Of a DNA stretch of 64,000 bases, positions 1 through 15,000 are shown one piece after another (positions within the stretch are counted from its first letter, which is position 1; every line of letters begins with the position of its first letter). This DNA comes from Motacilla alba alba. Its lineage: Eukaryota; Chordata; Aves; Passeriformes; Motacillidae. The stretch covers positions 1,798,001 through 1,862,000 of the forward strand of contig NC_052033.1 of the NCBI RefSeq assembly GCF_015832195.1, read 5' to 3'. The position numbers and the translations under genes are program-made. The notes under the pieces are model-generated. The model ran no database searches, had not been told where the DNA came from, and saw only the letters and a program-made list of their open reading frames with translations.

Positions 1-3000
1 ACCACCACACACTCACATGTGCCAGCCTGGGTTGGACACCTGAAAAAGGGGTAAAGCAGCGAAGAAAACCTGGTATCTAAAGAAAAAAATTACAGAAGAG
101 ATTGAATTTTGCCAACCATGTCACCCAGTGCTGTTTGTTCAAACAGCACATTCCATATACTCACTCCCATCAACCAATAACCAGGATTTTCATCTGGGAA
201 CACAATCAAACCCTGTGTCTGCAAAAAGATTTGCAAAACTTTAGAGGAAATAAAAATAAAAAATAAAGTAAAAATAATTCAGAAAGCGTGAACATAATAA
301 TGCTCAGCATAAAGATATAGAAGGGTAAAGTTCAAAAATACAAGGCTATGACTAGAAAATATGTAAAGATCTTTCAGGAAAAGCTTTAGTGAGTAGGAAG
401 CCACTTAGAGTCCTACAGGGAATCTTTCAAATATGTCCCCAGTTACAGGATTTAATCTAAATGTTGGATTTTAGTTCCTTGCAGCAGTTTAGAGTAAAAA
501 AATGATCTCCCTTCTCAGTGTTCACAGTTCTTCCCTCATGTACTCAGTCTTCTTGTACAGCAGTTCTGGGAACATCAACTGTTAAACAGAAAGGACAAAA
601 GGATCATCTCCACGTGCCATGTCCCCAAAGCACAGATTATTACAGGATACCCCCTCCCACCTTCTTACAGTAAGGTGAGTGAGTAAAAGCCATACTGCTC
701 TCCTATCACCTCTGCCTAAGTACTTGAGGAAAGCTTGACCAAGAGCAGTGCTCCAGCACCAGATGGCACTGTTACCTGAGGAAAACCACAGGAGACCAGT
801 TACAGGCACAGGAGAAGCTGGCTGAGAGCAGTAAGCAGGAAAGTGGACAACATTTTGCCTATCCATCAGCCAGCACTGCTCACAGAGGCTGCCTCAACTC
901 TCCTGCAGTAAAGCCTCACCCAAAGTACAGATCAGAGGCAGCAATCTCCAGGAAGAAACTGCTGTGAGGAACCCAGCAGCTCCACAGAGCCCCAAGCCCA
1001 GTGTGTCAAGAGATGCCTGGTTCCAGCAGGACCTAAGGAATGGCTGCAGAGACCCTGGTGAACATCTGACCACGCAGGTGAAAGCAATGGCTGTGCAGCT
1101 CTTCTGGCAGCATCTGACAAGCTCTAAGGGAGATACATTTCACTGCTAGAAGAAACTCCCCTGAGGAGCTCACATGGATGCTGACACCATCCAGTGTGAC
1201 AGGAAGAAGAGATTCCCATTTCAGCCTCCAGTCTGGATTCCCAGGATTCCCAACAGCCCACTGTTAAGCTGTGTTCCTCCTTGTGTGCAAAAATAGTCTG
1301 TCCAGAAGTTCTTTCATTTACCTAAAGCAAAAGAATTCTTCAAATTGTTGCCTTGGGAAGGAGATGGCAGTTATTATGCAACAGGTTTTCCAGGTTCTTG
1401 CTGGACCTGGATGGATGGGGATGCCATCTGGACAGCATCAGCAGCACAGAAATGAGTCACTGGCCACTCTGAGCTGCATCTGGGGCATATGCCAGGTCTG
1501 GAGGAAAGAGTGGGGCTGCTTAGATCTCCATCTGCCTTTCAGAGGATAAAAAAGGATGCTGTGAGGAAATCTGTGTGACTCTTGCTGGCCAATTCACTAT
1601 CGAGGCACAACAGTGCACCTCACCTTTCTATAGCTTTGAGAGGAGAAGCAAAGAGTGCATAGATGAAAAATACTCCTTTGCTCCACATTCCTGGAGCAAA
1701 GCAGGGTGGGCTCTTTTGCTGAGCTAAACTGGACTCTGCTGGGTTGGTGGTAACTCTGTGCTAAGGCACAAAGCACCGTCCTTCCCCTTTGCAATCAGGT
1801 CAGCAGCGTGCAGGAGAAACTCCTTATTAGCCCACAGCAAAAAATCCACCTTGCAAAAACTGCCAGGGAACAACAAGAGGGAGACATATCAACAGAAAAT
1901 CACCGTGTCTGCTTTCCAGCTGGTTAGCTCATTTGCTGCTGCTGTGAATACAAACCAGCCATTTAAATTAGCTTCTAATTGTTCACAATTATTCAGACAC
2001 AGCATAACCTGCAAGCAGGAAGACGTCAGGCAAGTAGGAGAGAAAGAATGGTTTCAGATGCCTTGACAATTTTCACATATTCATGCCTTGCAAGTCTCAC
2101 AGCCTGCCTTCTCCAGCAATGCTGCCTCTCTCACAGACCCCCCCAGATGTACACTTGGCATTGCAGAGGAAGGAGATAATCCACGGGTGTTCCTACACTT
2201 CAGGTTTCTACTCTTTCTTGCTCCCATTTTTGGACTGGTTCAAAAATTAAACCAATAATATTTTGGTCTACCCCAGTCGTTCACAGTCTCTGCACACGCA
2301 GGCAGTTTGAGCAACACTATTTATAAAGCTGCTTAAAATTCTGGACACAGCCAGAGCTCTTTGATAGGATGTCAGCCATGCGACACCCGAACGTAGGAGG
2401 TTGACACAGGATGGTTAGTGTAATACAGCCCACTCTCCTTTCCCTTGCTTTCACCCAGAGCCTCCACTACCACCCTCACAGGAGTCCCTTCCCCCACAAT
2501 TACTGCAATTTTCTCTCCTAGGAAAGATATTGCTGTGTTATCCTTAAATCCCTAGCGTGCCTGTTTTACTTCACATAGGATACTCAATGCAAGTCCAGTC
2601 TGCAGGCCAAATTACTTTAGGGGACTGAATCCAGACCTACCTTAAAGAAAAAATCCCCTCACATTCAGCCCTGTTTAGATTCAGAGCTAGAGCACTGCCA
2701 CAGAGCTACAATACTCAAATAGGTCTAGGAACTTCAGCAAATTTAATAAACTTGAGTAAGAATATTTTATCAAGTACAGAATCTCCTAGAGGAGACAAAA
2801 TAACCCTGAAAAGCAATATATAAATAGCTGCAGCTGAAAGCACAGCAAATGCTGTGTCATGCCACATTCCCAAGTCAATCCCAGCCAGTGAGTGCGTGAA
2901 GCTGCCGAGCCTCCCTTGTACCTTCTCTGAGGTTCATGCTCTGGAATCAGAGCATCCCCCTGGAGAAGTATTCCTGCTTGATCTCCCATGCAGAACACAC

Positions 3001-6000
3001 TCCCCAAACACACTGCAGTGCCTCAGTGCTCCGTTACACTGGGGGAACACTGCATGGACAGGCAGGCTGCCTGCAGCCCGAGGAGAAGAGGGAAGGCAGC
3101 GGATTCCAGAGGCAGATCAGGACCCGGCTGGCTTAGCTAAGAAATACAGGATGCTCAAGCTGGCCTTGGGGGCAGTTTCCACAGCCAGTGATTAAGAGCA
3201 CTCTGGGGACACTCAAATTTAGCTGACAAGGAAACCAGTGGTACTGTCTCCTCACGGGGCCGCAGCCAGGACAGAGGTCTGGGGTCACCTCACTCCCTCC
3301 TGGCACAGAGCAAAGGCAAACAGACTGCTTTAAGAGGTACAATAGCCAATGCTTTCTCCAAGGTAAAGCTAGCATTCTGCAAAGGCTTCCTGTTAAATAA
3401 CACTCCTTCTGAGCCAGCTGTATCCACAGCTAAGTCATACATTCCTTAAAAAAAAAATAAAAAATCAATGCCTTTACATTCAGCTGAAGCAACCTCTGGA
3501 ATGCTAGAGAGAATCCACCCAAAATTCATGACAGTGTGGGTACCCCGTGCATGCATTTATTTCTGATAAACAGCAAAGCCACTCCCCCAGCTCACACTGC
3601 AGAAGAGTATGTGAATGCTACTGGGACAATGCAGCACAATTGCATCATTGCCCAAAAAACCTCAGCTGCATTTTCTATTCACTGGAAGAGTTTCAGTTAT
3701 CCCCCACATACATAAATGCTGTATTGGCCACTACAAAAAGGAGGAACAGCCCCCAGTGAATACATACACCAAGCTACAGAAGCCCAGATATGTAATGACT
3801 GGATTTCTGCAACCCCTGCACTGTGACATCCCTTTCTGTGAGGGGTGGATCCACCACCTGCAGAATGGCTGGGGAATGACTAAAACATCTCCCAGCCACA
3901 GCAGATTTAATTCACTGCCTTCTGTTTATACACTCCGTAATACAAAAGCAACCAACCTTCAATTCCTTTCAATAAATCTGAGAAAGATCTCAACAAGAAC
4001 TGGTGACAGTTACGATGCAATAGAGACAGAAATACAAAAGGCCTGCAGTTTGCCTTAATACCCCTGGAGCAAAGCCTTGTTTCTCTCCTCCTGTACAGGT
4101 AAGTCTACTGGACTGACTTTTTTTTCCTTCCCATCTCAGCCAGAGCACAAAGCTTTCAACACCATATTTAAAACTCATCAATGTCATCATAACAACACTC
4201 CTGTATCATTTTGCCTTCAGGTGTTTTCTTGGCTGACTTCTAAACCATTTACTGTAAGCTCTCCAGATTCTGCCAGCAGCCTGAGACAACACAGCATTTA
4301 CCCAGCAGAACATCCAACATGGAAACACCACTCTCCTCCCCACGTTACTCTGCAGGTTCAGTTATTCACCAGCATATTTGATGTGGCAATAATTCAAGCT
4401 TATAGCTTGGGGAATCTTCTTTTCTCCCCATCTCTTCCTTGGGAACTAAGCAACCAAGCAGCACATCTAGAGATGGCTCACAGAACTTCACCCAGCCCCT
4501 GGTGTAAGCAAACACTCACAGCAATGGCACAGGAACCACAGGAGTAATCAAGCCAGATGTTCCCTGGTTTTCTACCGTGTACACCCAGTTCCCATTCTAA
4601 ACCTGCTCAAAGGTAGATCATTAAGTTCTCCTCTACACATCTTTTAAGGCAAAATCCTTTCTACATGCATTAATCCTTGCCAGTGTGGTTTTCCTCTGGA
4701 CATAACACACAGACAGCTACAAAATTCCTACAGGAATATATCTTTATCTCCTCTGCTCTGCACATGGTCTACAGCCCAATATCTACAGAGCAATCACAAA
4801 TTACTGGGAAAAAGTATCTCCCAGGATACTCAAATCCAGTTTCCAAGGAAGGCTTACGTGTTTAGGAGACCCACCATCCAAAGAGTCCCTAGGGGAGTAA
4901 CATACTTCTAGACCAACCAGGAAGCTGTGAAATATTCCATTTTTAACAAGAGGAATGTTTCTGAGAGACCCGGAACTGCCCCTTCACTAAAAACATTTCT
5001 GAAAGGTCACCTCTTACAGGCAAGCAAGGTGAGATTGATTGTTAGTAGAACTCACCTCAGAGCTATTTTCCCATAAATGTCAAAGACTAAAGGCACAGAC
5101 TTTTCCAAACTGGAGTTTAAAACTGTTTAAAGGGATGCTTTGCTGCATCTTTCACCTTGCATACAGATCAAGAAGCTGCTCCCAGCAGGAAAATTTCTTT
5201 AGTGTCTTCGTGGCCTAACGTCACAAGCATCACACAGTAACATCACCTGCAAAGTATTTCAGTGCAGAGCTGGTTAGAGAGGATGCTAAAACATGATTGG
5301 AGATGTCAAGTTTGACTTGGAAACTGTCAAATGTTTCACATTTACAAAGTGCATTTGTTCCCCTCCTGTCCTTCCCATCCCTCCTTCAGATGTGCCAGCT
5401 CAGCCTAATGTCTGAGATAAGCCAAGGTCTTTCATCTAAAGCACCTTCACTGCCACTGTGGACTCCCTCAGGTGTAACCTAACTGGATGTAAGCAGCTCT
5501 GCTGAGATGCCCTTAGAGGAGAAAGTGCTCACTCCAGATAGCACAGGCAAAAAGCACCAAAAGCCTGTTTGCCCAAAGTCAGCAGTTCTGCCACATGGCC
5601 AGGCAGTGAGAGGCTGTTTTTTCTCCTCTAAAAAAAGCATCCAGAGCATCTTTCAGAGCAGAAAAGTAACAGGTCCTAGCACAGATGCACTACAGAGTCT
5701 TGCACTGCACCTAACAGCAAATATCTTAACCAAGAAGAAAAAATACTAAGGATAAAAGATAAAGCTAATCCATTACAAAGCCACTGATCCCTGTCCTGGC
5801 AGTGACTTGACTCTAAGTGCACACTTTGTACAGCTGGATGCCTTTGCATCTACACATCAAACAATAAAAACAGTCTGGTGAACAACTAATCAATAGTCTC
5901 CACTGCAAAATAAATTTTACCTTCTTAAGCCAAGCCTGCTACCCTTGACAGCGAGCCCCATATTTCCTGGAACTGTAATTCACTTGACACCTACTTCCTG

Positions 6001-9000
6001 AAATTACCTTTTTTGAGGATATATTGCTATGCACATACACAGCAGTAAGTGGGTATTTTGCTTTAACACCAGATTGTTATGTGCTGCACATACATAACAA
6101 GTCCTTTGCTGTAATGACTTCAGCTATAAGACAGGGATTGTAGCTCATCACAGCCCCAGTGAAACACTGAGCCATAAACACAGGTAGAGCAGATTTGCAA
6201 ACACTATAAAAATACCCTTGCAAGATGACTGAGAGGGCTCTGCTCCCCTGACAGCTGGAAGAGTGCTCTGCCTCCTCCTCTTCTGAAAAATGAAGGTTAA
6301 CTGAATCTGCCTTTACCCAGCACTGACAAAATGCCAGTGAGGACTGTTCTGAAAAGCCTTGAAACAGGGACAAAGCTGCAGGCCTGTGACTGAGGAAAGG
6401 AATGACTGGACAGCAGATTTCAGAGTTGCTGAAGAGTCACATGGCATGAACTGAACAGCATCAGCACAACAGTAAGCAGAACTGCTCTGAGGTGCTGAGC
6501 CCCAGCCATGTTCTGGGAAGGATCCATGGGTTGATAAGCCTTAGGCTGCATTACATGGTCTGTCATTCCTAATTAAACACATAAACTAAGTTGCTCCTTA
6601 AAACTGCCCCTGCTCATTAATTGCCACTCTACACTACTGAGATGTGGCAGGCTCCTGAGCAGGAGATGTAACCCCCAGCAGCAATTCCAACCAAGTCACA
6701 CGAGGCGCTGCCAGGACACTCCTATGCTTACAACAGTGATTTTTACCTTAAAAAGGTTGCTCAGCTTTGCAGGCATATGCAAGGTACTGTGCCATAAGGC
6801 ACCAAAATGCAGCAGCACTGGGGTTGAACAATGGTACTATGAAAAACCAGGTGCACAGTTACACTGGGGACAACAACACACCAAGAAAATGGCACTTGTC
6901 CTTGCAAAGGTGAACATTCTGCATATACTCAAGTATCTACTCATGTACTCAAGACACTGTCAAGATTAAAAAGTATGTTGAGTATACAGAAAAAAAAACA
7001 CAAAAGAGACACTTTTGCTAGGAATATGAAATGACCCACAAAATACAGAAAGCACCTGATGCAGCAGAACTTCTACTGAAAAGTCCTCAACCACGAACAT
7101 CTGCATAAAAACCACCAGCCTGAGGCTTGCTGCTGACAGGCATTCATCATCTTCCTGTCAGAATTTTTTGGGGAATACATCCCCTACCGGGTGTGCATTA
7201 GGTGGTCCCCTGCATGTTACAACACATACCTTTGCAACAGAGTCAAGCAGTGACCAGAGTGCCTCTTCCTCCCCAAACAGCCAGCTTCCATCCCGCTTCA
7301 TTCCTGCATTTGCATTCATCTCTCATTACCCCAGAGCCCTGTGCCTGGCTCAGACTGCCATGGATGCACTGTTACCTCTATCCTATCTGACACTTCACAG
7401 GGCCTCAAACCTCACTGCTCCCCTCTACCCTGGCCTTGGGCTCTGACACCAGAGAACCATGATTTGGACAGGGAAAACATGGCACACAGGAGGATGAATT
7501 GGTCAGGATGCCAACGCTAAAGCCTTAAGGATTTTAAGTGCCGTGTCATTCAGGAAGGCTGAAGCTGCTGTTTAATTAGGCTTGCTTAATGAGTCATATT
7601 AAATAGCACATATATAGGACCAGGTTTTCTACTAGTGCAAGGACCTCACTGGATTATTGTGGTGAAATGCTGCCACTATGATGGAGTAGCTTTTCATTTT
7701 ACATACTTAACCATGACCTACAATCCTTTGCTCAAAGGTGCCCCATCTCCAGAGGGAATGTGCCTCTTTAATCAGCTCCAGCATTTTTTCAGGGTTCAGC
7801 AGGGCTGGATGGAGTGGCCTTATGTCTCTTCAGATAACACAGCTCAGAGAAGCTCCACGAGAGAGTGGTAAAAAAGCCACCAGGTTCAAATAATGGAAGG
7901 CAGTACTTGCAACCTGGTCTGATGGGCATCCTCTGCTCCACTGGGATGGATGAACTCCAAAGCCTCCACATGCCCTCAGTGAGCCTAGCCAGCTGCTTTA
8001 CCTTGCTGGCCTTGGAGAAGAGCTTGTCTCCTGGAGAAATTGCAGTCAAGATCAGATTTGAGGAGGAAGACAAATTCAGGAGGCAGCTTTGGGGCACTCA
8101 GCAAGCTCAACTCTTGTCTCCACAGAAAGGAGACTGTGAGCCATTAGTGAAGACAACAAAGAAAAGCAGACCCATGGGCTACATTAAAATACAGAAAAAA
8201 AAAAAGGCAACAACTCACATGTAAGGATAATACCTAACTCTTGTGTCCAAAAAGTTAATGGGAAATTCAAGCTGCTATCAAGATCCTGCCTCTACTAATG
8301 CAGAGCTAGCAAAAACCAACCCTCCAGAACACACACACACACCTCCAACTCACCCTGAGAAAGTCCCCAAGCAACAAAAATGAAACACAGAAAGTTCAAA
8401 AGAGAACCTGTGTAAAGAGAATTTAAAAAGAGAAAAGAGAAATTGTGTAAAGCTGCTCTGGGGCAGCATACCCAGGGAGCCAGGCCCATCCCTCAGAGCT
8501 GCAGCCTGAGCTGCTCAGAGCATCCCCATGGCACACCAGGGACATGGACACAGTCTGTCAGCAGGGCATCAGGGACAACAGCTCACACTGAGGCCATCAG
8601 AATGCAAGAGAAACTGAGAAAAGGCAGAAAAAGCACTGACAGAGTAACACACCTCACTGCCACAGCCTTTGGAAAACACACATTTGAGCAGCGCATTCTC
8701 CCCATTGGAATTTGTTTCAGATATGTTTTTCAATCCCATATCAATTTTAGACATTCAAAAACCCAGCAGTTTTTACAGGCTGAACCTCATCATTTTTCTG
8801 CCCTCTCCATCACCGGCAGCAGCCCCTGGTCCCCCTGAAGGCTGCTTGCTGCTTGCACACCCAGTGCTGCAAAGCTCAACACCACTGACAGCAGTAAAAA
8901 TAACTCCTGCTTTGGTACACACTAAGCAGTTAAGAGCAGCAGATGCACATAGAATGTGCATACAATAAGCTGTCACAAAACAACAAGGATTATGTTGCAC

Positions 9001-12000
9001 AGAAATAGGTCTCAGATTTAAACAGATATGAGATCACCAGGGGTGGGGTAAGAAAATCACAGATGAAGAAAATCCCACGGTTTTTCCTCAGGTTTGTGTC
9101 ACTCCAAACAGAACAAACTAAGGAGAGATCAGGCTTAAAGTTCCCTGTAATTGGAAGGAAACAAGCACATCCTCTTTCATAGTATAAACTCCTTCCTTTT
9201 TTCAGGCAGCTTTTCTGAGATGCTGGCTGGGAAATGTCAGTGAAAAGAACTTTACACTAAGGCAGTGGTCAGGCAGGTCTGGCAGCCACAGCACATCCAA
9301 ATCCAGGCTCTCCAAGGCACGACAGACCTGAGTCTCTCTCTGCAGCAGGACCCAGCACCACAGACACCATTTCTATGACATCCACCCCCTCACTGCAGCA
9401 CCAGCACTGCTCAGGTTCCTGGTGCTGTTCAGCATGTCATCTACTCAAACTTCTCCAGCCTTGGAGAAATGAAACAAATCTCCCAAAGCCAGCTGTGTGC
9501 AAGCAGGCACCCTCACTCTGTACAACATACCTGCTGCTCCAGCCCCAGACTCAGAGCTCTTTACAGCTTCCAGTCTGGTCAGCAGACCAGGCTGAGATAG
9601 ATGTTAAGACAAAAATAGGAATTACTAAAAATCACTTATACAGAGGTGTGGTACACTCTTTTGCCCATCAGTGCTTGAGTCTGCCACCACAGCTGTGCTC
9701 CAGATCCCTTTCAGGATTACACTGTCACCACAAAGACAGTACCCACAGGCTTCTGCACTAAAATCCTCTTTGACAGTCAAAAGCAGGGCAACACAGGGAT
9801 AACTTCCATGGGCTTTGGGTGTCCAAGTTCTCCAGACAGGTGCTCAGAAGCCTCAGTGTTAAAGCATTGAAGTGTCACACACCTTATGAACTGGAACAGC
9901 CTGAAGAACTGACATCTGCTTAAAATCAAAGTCTGTAATTCAAAAGTCCCAAATCTATTTCATCTAGCAAAGATGTTTTCCATAAAGTAGCTTTTAAAAA
10001 AAGACATCAATGAAGTTTAAAAAGAAGCTGCTGCTCTCATCTCAAGAGCAAGTGATGATTGGAAGAGATCATCTCAAAAAGTGATTGTAATAATGGCAAT
10101 TTGCAATCGAATCCTACTTTTCTTCTACCACATGTACCAATCTCAGACCCTTCCACAAAGTCCAAGAAACACTCCAGGGCTGAATGGATGGATCAAGACA
10201 AACTAATTTTCCTCTTGCAGAAACCATCAGTGTCAGAGGTACAGTCCCACAAAACACTGCAGAGACAGCATGTGACAGATAAATATTCCATTGGGAGAGT
10301 CACCATGGCTCACTCTTTCAGAGGACAATTATAAAAACAGAACTGTGAAGATACTTAACACTCCACCAAAAAGCAGACTGCCAGATGTTACCAACTGTCT
10401 GGGCACTCAAACAACACTTCTTTTCATAACAATGGGGAGAAAATAACCCCTTGTGATGTGCACAAAAGTAGGGAACTGAAAAAGTATAGAGTTTCCTGAA
10501 AAAAATCCCTTATGGTGGCAGAATACGGTGGGATAAAACCAAGACAAACCTAACAGCGCAACACTTTAACAACAGCAGCTTTTGTGAATGGAGCACCGAG
10601 ATGATTCAAGGAACTATTAGAGTTTCAAAACACTTCAAGAGTAGCTCTGATCGATATCTATCTCACCATTACAACATCTCTTGGCAGAGACACCGCACGT
10701 TTCAATGCACCCGACGAAGACAATGCCTCTCTTGGCTCTGAGACACACACAACATGTCACTCAGATTTCACCCAAGTGACATTTCAGTAGCACCTGCCCC
10801 CAGTGAAAGCAGCTATTTATAGCAAGGTGGGTGTTGAGAAGGGTGATTTCTCCCATCACTTGAGGCCTGGGTGTAAATCACAGACTGCATGTTGTCATTT
10901 CTGATTAAAAGCTCTTCCTGGTCTCTAATGAAGATTTGCCACTTTGCTAAATCACACTGGAGCTGAACGTGGCAGGTGCCTGGTTTTCTTGAAAGCAAGA
11001 GATAAACTCAAAGGCACTGTTTGGATGAGACTAAGCTTAAGCAGCTGCACTAGGTACGCACACAGCACATAATAACCTTGCAATGTTCCTCCCAGAGCCT
11101 CATTTCCATGAGAACAGAAGAAACATCCTTTGTTTTATTCTTCTTCAGAACACAGACAATCCTGCTTCATTTCATATACCCTCAAGCAATTTGGGGGTGG
11201 GGGAGGGGGAAGGGGAAATGTTATTTTAGCTCACGTGCTAGAAAAGGAAAACCAGCAGGAAAACCTAAAAGCTCAGCTCAACATCACTCTTCAATTCAGA
11301 TGCAACATTCCCAGGCCAGAAGGTCATAATTAACCAGTTAGGCATTTTGAGAATATCTAGGGATCTTTTTCTGATGAAACTGGAAAACTGAGAGAGCAAA
11401 TGGATGCCCTGTCAGCCATCCAGAGCAGGGTGGGGACTGCTCTCAAGAGCAATGAACATGCTATTGCCCCGAATAACTTAATTCTCAGAGAACAATGAAA
11501 CTAACAAAGATAAGAGATGTGAAGAAAAAGGGTCTTTGAGCCTCTCCACGTGTGGAGAGAAAACTAAATCTAATCAAAGGGAAGAATGCTTCAGGAGCTC
11601 TGAAGCAGCCAAATGGTATCAAAATCAAAGAAAGAGTTATGAAAAACAACCTGCTACAACAACAAACTTTTGTGTACAGCAGCAGTACCTGATCCTCTTA
11701 CAGCACAGCAGGAACCAGCTGAGCCAAGAGCCCAGCTAGCAAATACTGAAGAACCCTTTTGAAGTGAACTTGGAGACCTTGCCCAGGAATGGTTCTCCAG
11801 GTCCTCACTGTGAAACACTTGCCAGCTGTTGCAGACTCTGGGTAATGGTACAGCGCTCAGAGAACTGATGATGCATTGTTCTAAATCACTATCCTATCTC
11901 TCATGTGCTACTAATTCTGTGTATTACCTTACTTATTTCTGCTTAGTGTGAGTTTATTGCTTCAGAGAAAAATTACAAAACTTACAGTTGAATTATTGGA

Positions 12001-15000
12001 ACCAACTTACCAATTATTTAATAGTGTTTTAGATTGGGTGCTTTGTCCTGTCATTATCCCTAGCTACAGTCTGCAATTTGCTGTCTTTTCTACCATGCTC
12101 AGTTGAATACACAGGCTGGACAATGATGCTCTGAATATAATTTTGTCTCTAATCCTTGATCTTTTGTTTTAAGGTTTTATTCAAGCATTGCCAGCACTGC
12201 AGATCACAGGCAGGCAACCTGAACTGTGCTAAAGCTGGGCTACGTTAGCAGCACTAACAAGAACAACGGGCATTTCATAAAGATTCCTTAGGCTGCTTTC
12301 CAAAACAACTATCATGGACTCCTCAGCTCCCGGGGTGTTCAGTTGGCTGCCACTATCACAAATTCTTCCAGCACCAAGAAGAAGCAGAAAGGAAACACAG
12401 CAGAGTTCTAAGATTGCTCATAAATGCTTTTATAGAATGGCTTGCTAGCCCAAACAGAACCAAGCAGCCACAAAGATCCCAGTTCTGGAAAAGAACTCTC
12501 CACCCTGAGTTTGCTGCCCTCAGCAGTACCAGAGCACAACACCCACTCAGAGACAGGTACAGGAGCACAGAGCTGCCCTACAAACACCACCATGAAAGCT
12601 GATTTTTCAGTCCCTTCATTTCCCATCGAAGCTCTCCTGACAGCAAGCACTTATCACTGCCAGATTAGAAGAGATTATCACAAGAGAAAGTTAAGGTTCT
12701 TTCAGACACCAGGACAGCAAACTGCACTCAGTGGTTACTATCAGAGGTAGGGTGGGTGGATCAGACCTCTCTACCCAACTGACCATGGCCAACGACAAAC
12801 GCTGTTGGTTAAATCCAACAGGCTGGGTTTCCAGCACTGCCAGTTTCCAATCTGGCACAACCACTAAAAGGGAAAAAAATGGCTTTTGCAGCTTCACTTT
12901 GGGAGCTCTCAGATAAGAGCATTTCCTCCAGAGCTGTCCTGCATGGCTGTACATATGCTAATCAGAGACTGCTGGAGCACAAGAGAAAGCAACTGCGTGG
13001 GGCACTAACAAAAGAAACCAAAGCATCCCTGTGAGGGAGACACGAGGTGTGAATACTCGAGCTGTGTTTGCACCCAGTGCCAATTAAACAGCAGAGTACA
13101 CGAATTAGTGCAACACAAACACTCAGGCTGCATTCACTACACTAAAATAAGAGGAAATTCGAATCACAATTATTTTAACCACTGTGCACAAGCAGATAGC
13201 ATTCAAATGGTAACCAATACCTATGGATAGCAAATTGGTACTAAATTACGTTACTGAGAATAGAAAAAAGAATACAGACAGCACAACTAAGAGGAAGCCA
13301 GGAATTCAGCCTGGATTTCTTCCAGAGTTCAAAGTGTCAACACTGAAAAAAAACCAAAGACTCTTCTAACTAAGAGTTTACACATTCATTGAAGTGACCA
13401 GAGCATTCACCATATTGGTGATATTTATTTTCCATAAATTAAATTTTCTCTAGGCTCCACAACAGGACAAGAAACACGACAGCAGATCACATAATATTCC
13501 TGTGAAATGCAAAGAGTGGACGTAGGAATTTTTCATCTAACACTTGGGCTCAGGAAAGAAAGATTAACAGCATTCAACAAGGTACTTGAGGCTGATCAGG
13601 GCAGGCAGACTGAACTCTGATGAAGAAAGCACGGTGGGAACTGGAGTAAGTGGACAAGGGTTGCACAAATAGTGAGGAAAGAGCCTCTCTGGGAAGGAAG
13701 TTAGCGATGTACAGTCTGAGGGTGAAAAGGGAGAAAATAATTGTGCTTCAGCATATAATAGCACATTTATAAAGACAGGCAGCTATTTAGGAGTTCCATT
13801 TGCTTTTTACTAGAGGAGATGGGTGTAAGCTGTTTGCATGTTTATGCTAGAAATTACAGCTATTCTCATCCAGACTGACACAGGTTCCTAATGCAAGGAA
13901 TCACAGCAAATAGCTAACTCTTGAACAGAACTTTTCTGAGAGACAGAGCAGGCTGCTACTGCAGTGATGCCCTCAGAAGCACCAGCCCAGGCTGCTCACA
14001 GGGAGTTCCTGGCCAGCACACATTTTGTTACAATGAAGTCACCCCACACTTTGCTTTATCATTACAAGGCAGATTTCATTTGTGAACCAAATGACATTTT
14101 TCTCCATCATGTACCAGCACAATCCCCATCACCACTACAAAACAAAACAGAGGAAGTTTCTGGCCCCAGAGTCAAAAGCACCAAAAAGCCGAATCAGCTG
14201 TGCAAGTCAGATGTTGGGGATGCAAAAGTAGTTACTGAGTCCATGACACACTCTGGATCTGCTCGTCCAATTTTAACACAAAGTGAGATCTCACAACATT
14301 GACATGAGGGTGATAAAAATATCAGTTAATTCATTAAGAAAGCCATCATGAGGTTTCTTCCTAAACTAAGCAGCCAGGAATGCTGGTGTTTCCTGTACAG
14401 TGTCACCTTCCCTGCTGTGGCATTCCACAGGGTGCTCTCTTCTTTCTTGTATTTCAGGAATGTACAGAGATGCACAGTCGAGGAAGTTTTCTGATTATGT
14501 ACTACTACAAAGAGGAAGAGCTTCTCAAGCTCTTTAAAATACACTTGAAATATTGGCCAGACCACCCCTTACAGGAAGCAAATGAATCATCCATCCACAT
14601 CTGCAGACTTCAAGAAACAAAAAACACAAAAGCAAGTTTTAAACAAAGGATGGAGATTCCTCCCTCTTCCCTGCTCCCACTTTCTGCTTTAAATTGAACC
14701 CATGGACAGTTCACTAAGACAAGGCTGTGCCACAGCATGGGAAATCAGAAAAATTTCAACAACCTGCAGCACAAGGACAGAGAAAAGACTTCTGACAGAA
14801 GCTACATGTGCTAAGGACAAAAAAAATCTGAAGAGGAGGTTCATGATGTATCATTTCCAGCCAGTTATCCAACTGTGTAGTAACTCTAGATTTAGAAAAT
14901 GTGGCTATTTTGTCTCAAGAATAATGCTGTTTCAAGGAACTTGGGCTCAGAGGCTGAGCAGAAGCATAAACATTACTTGCAATAGTCATGAGATTTATTC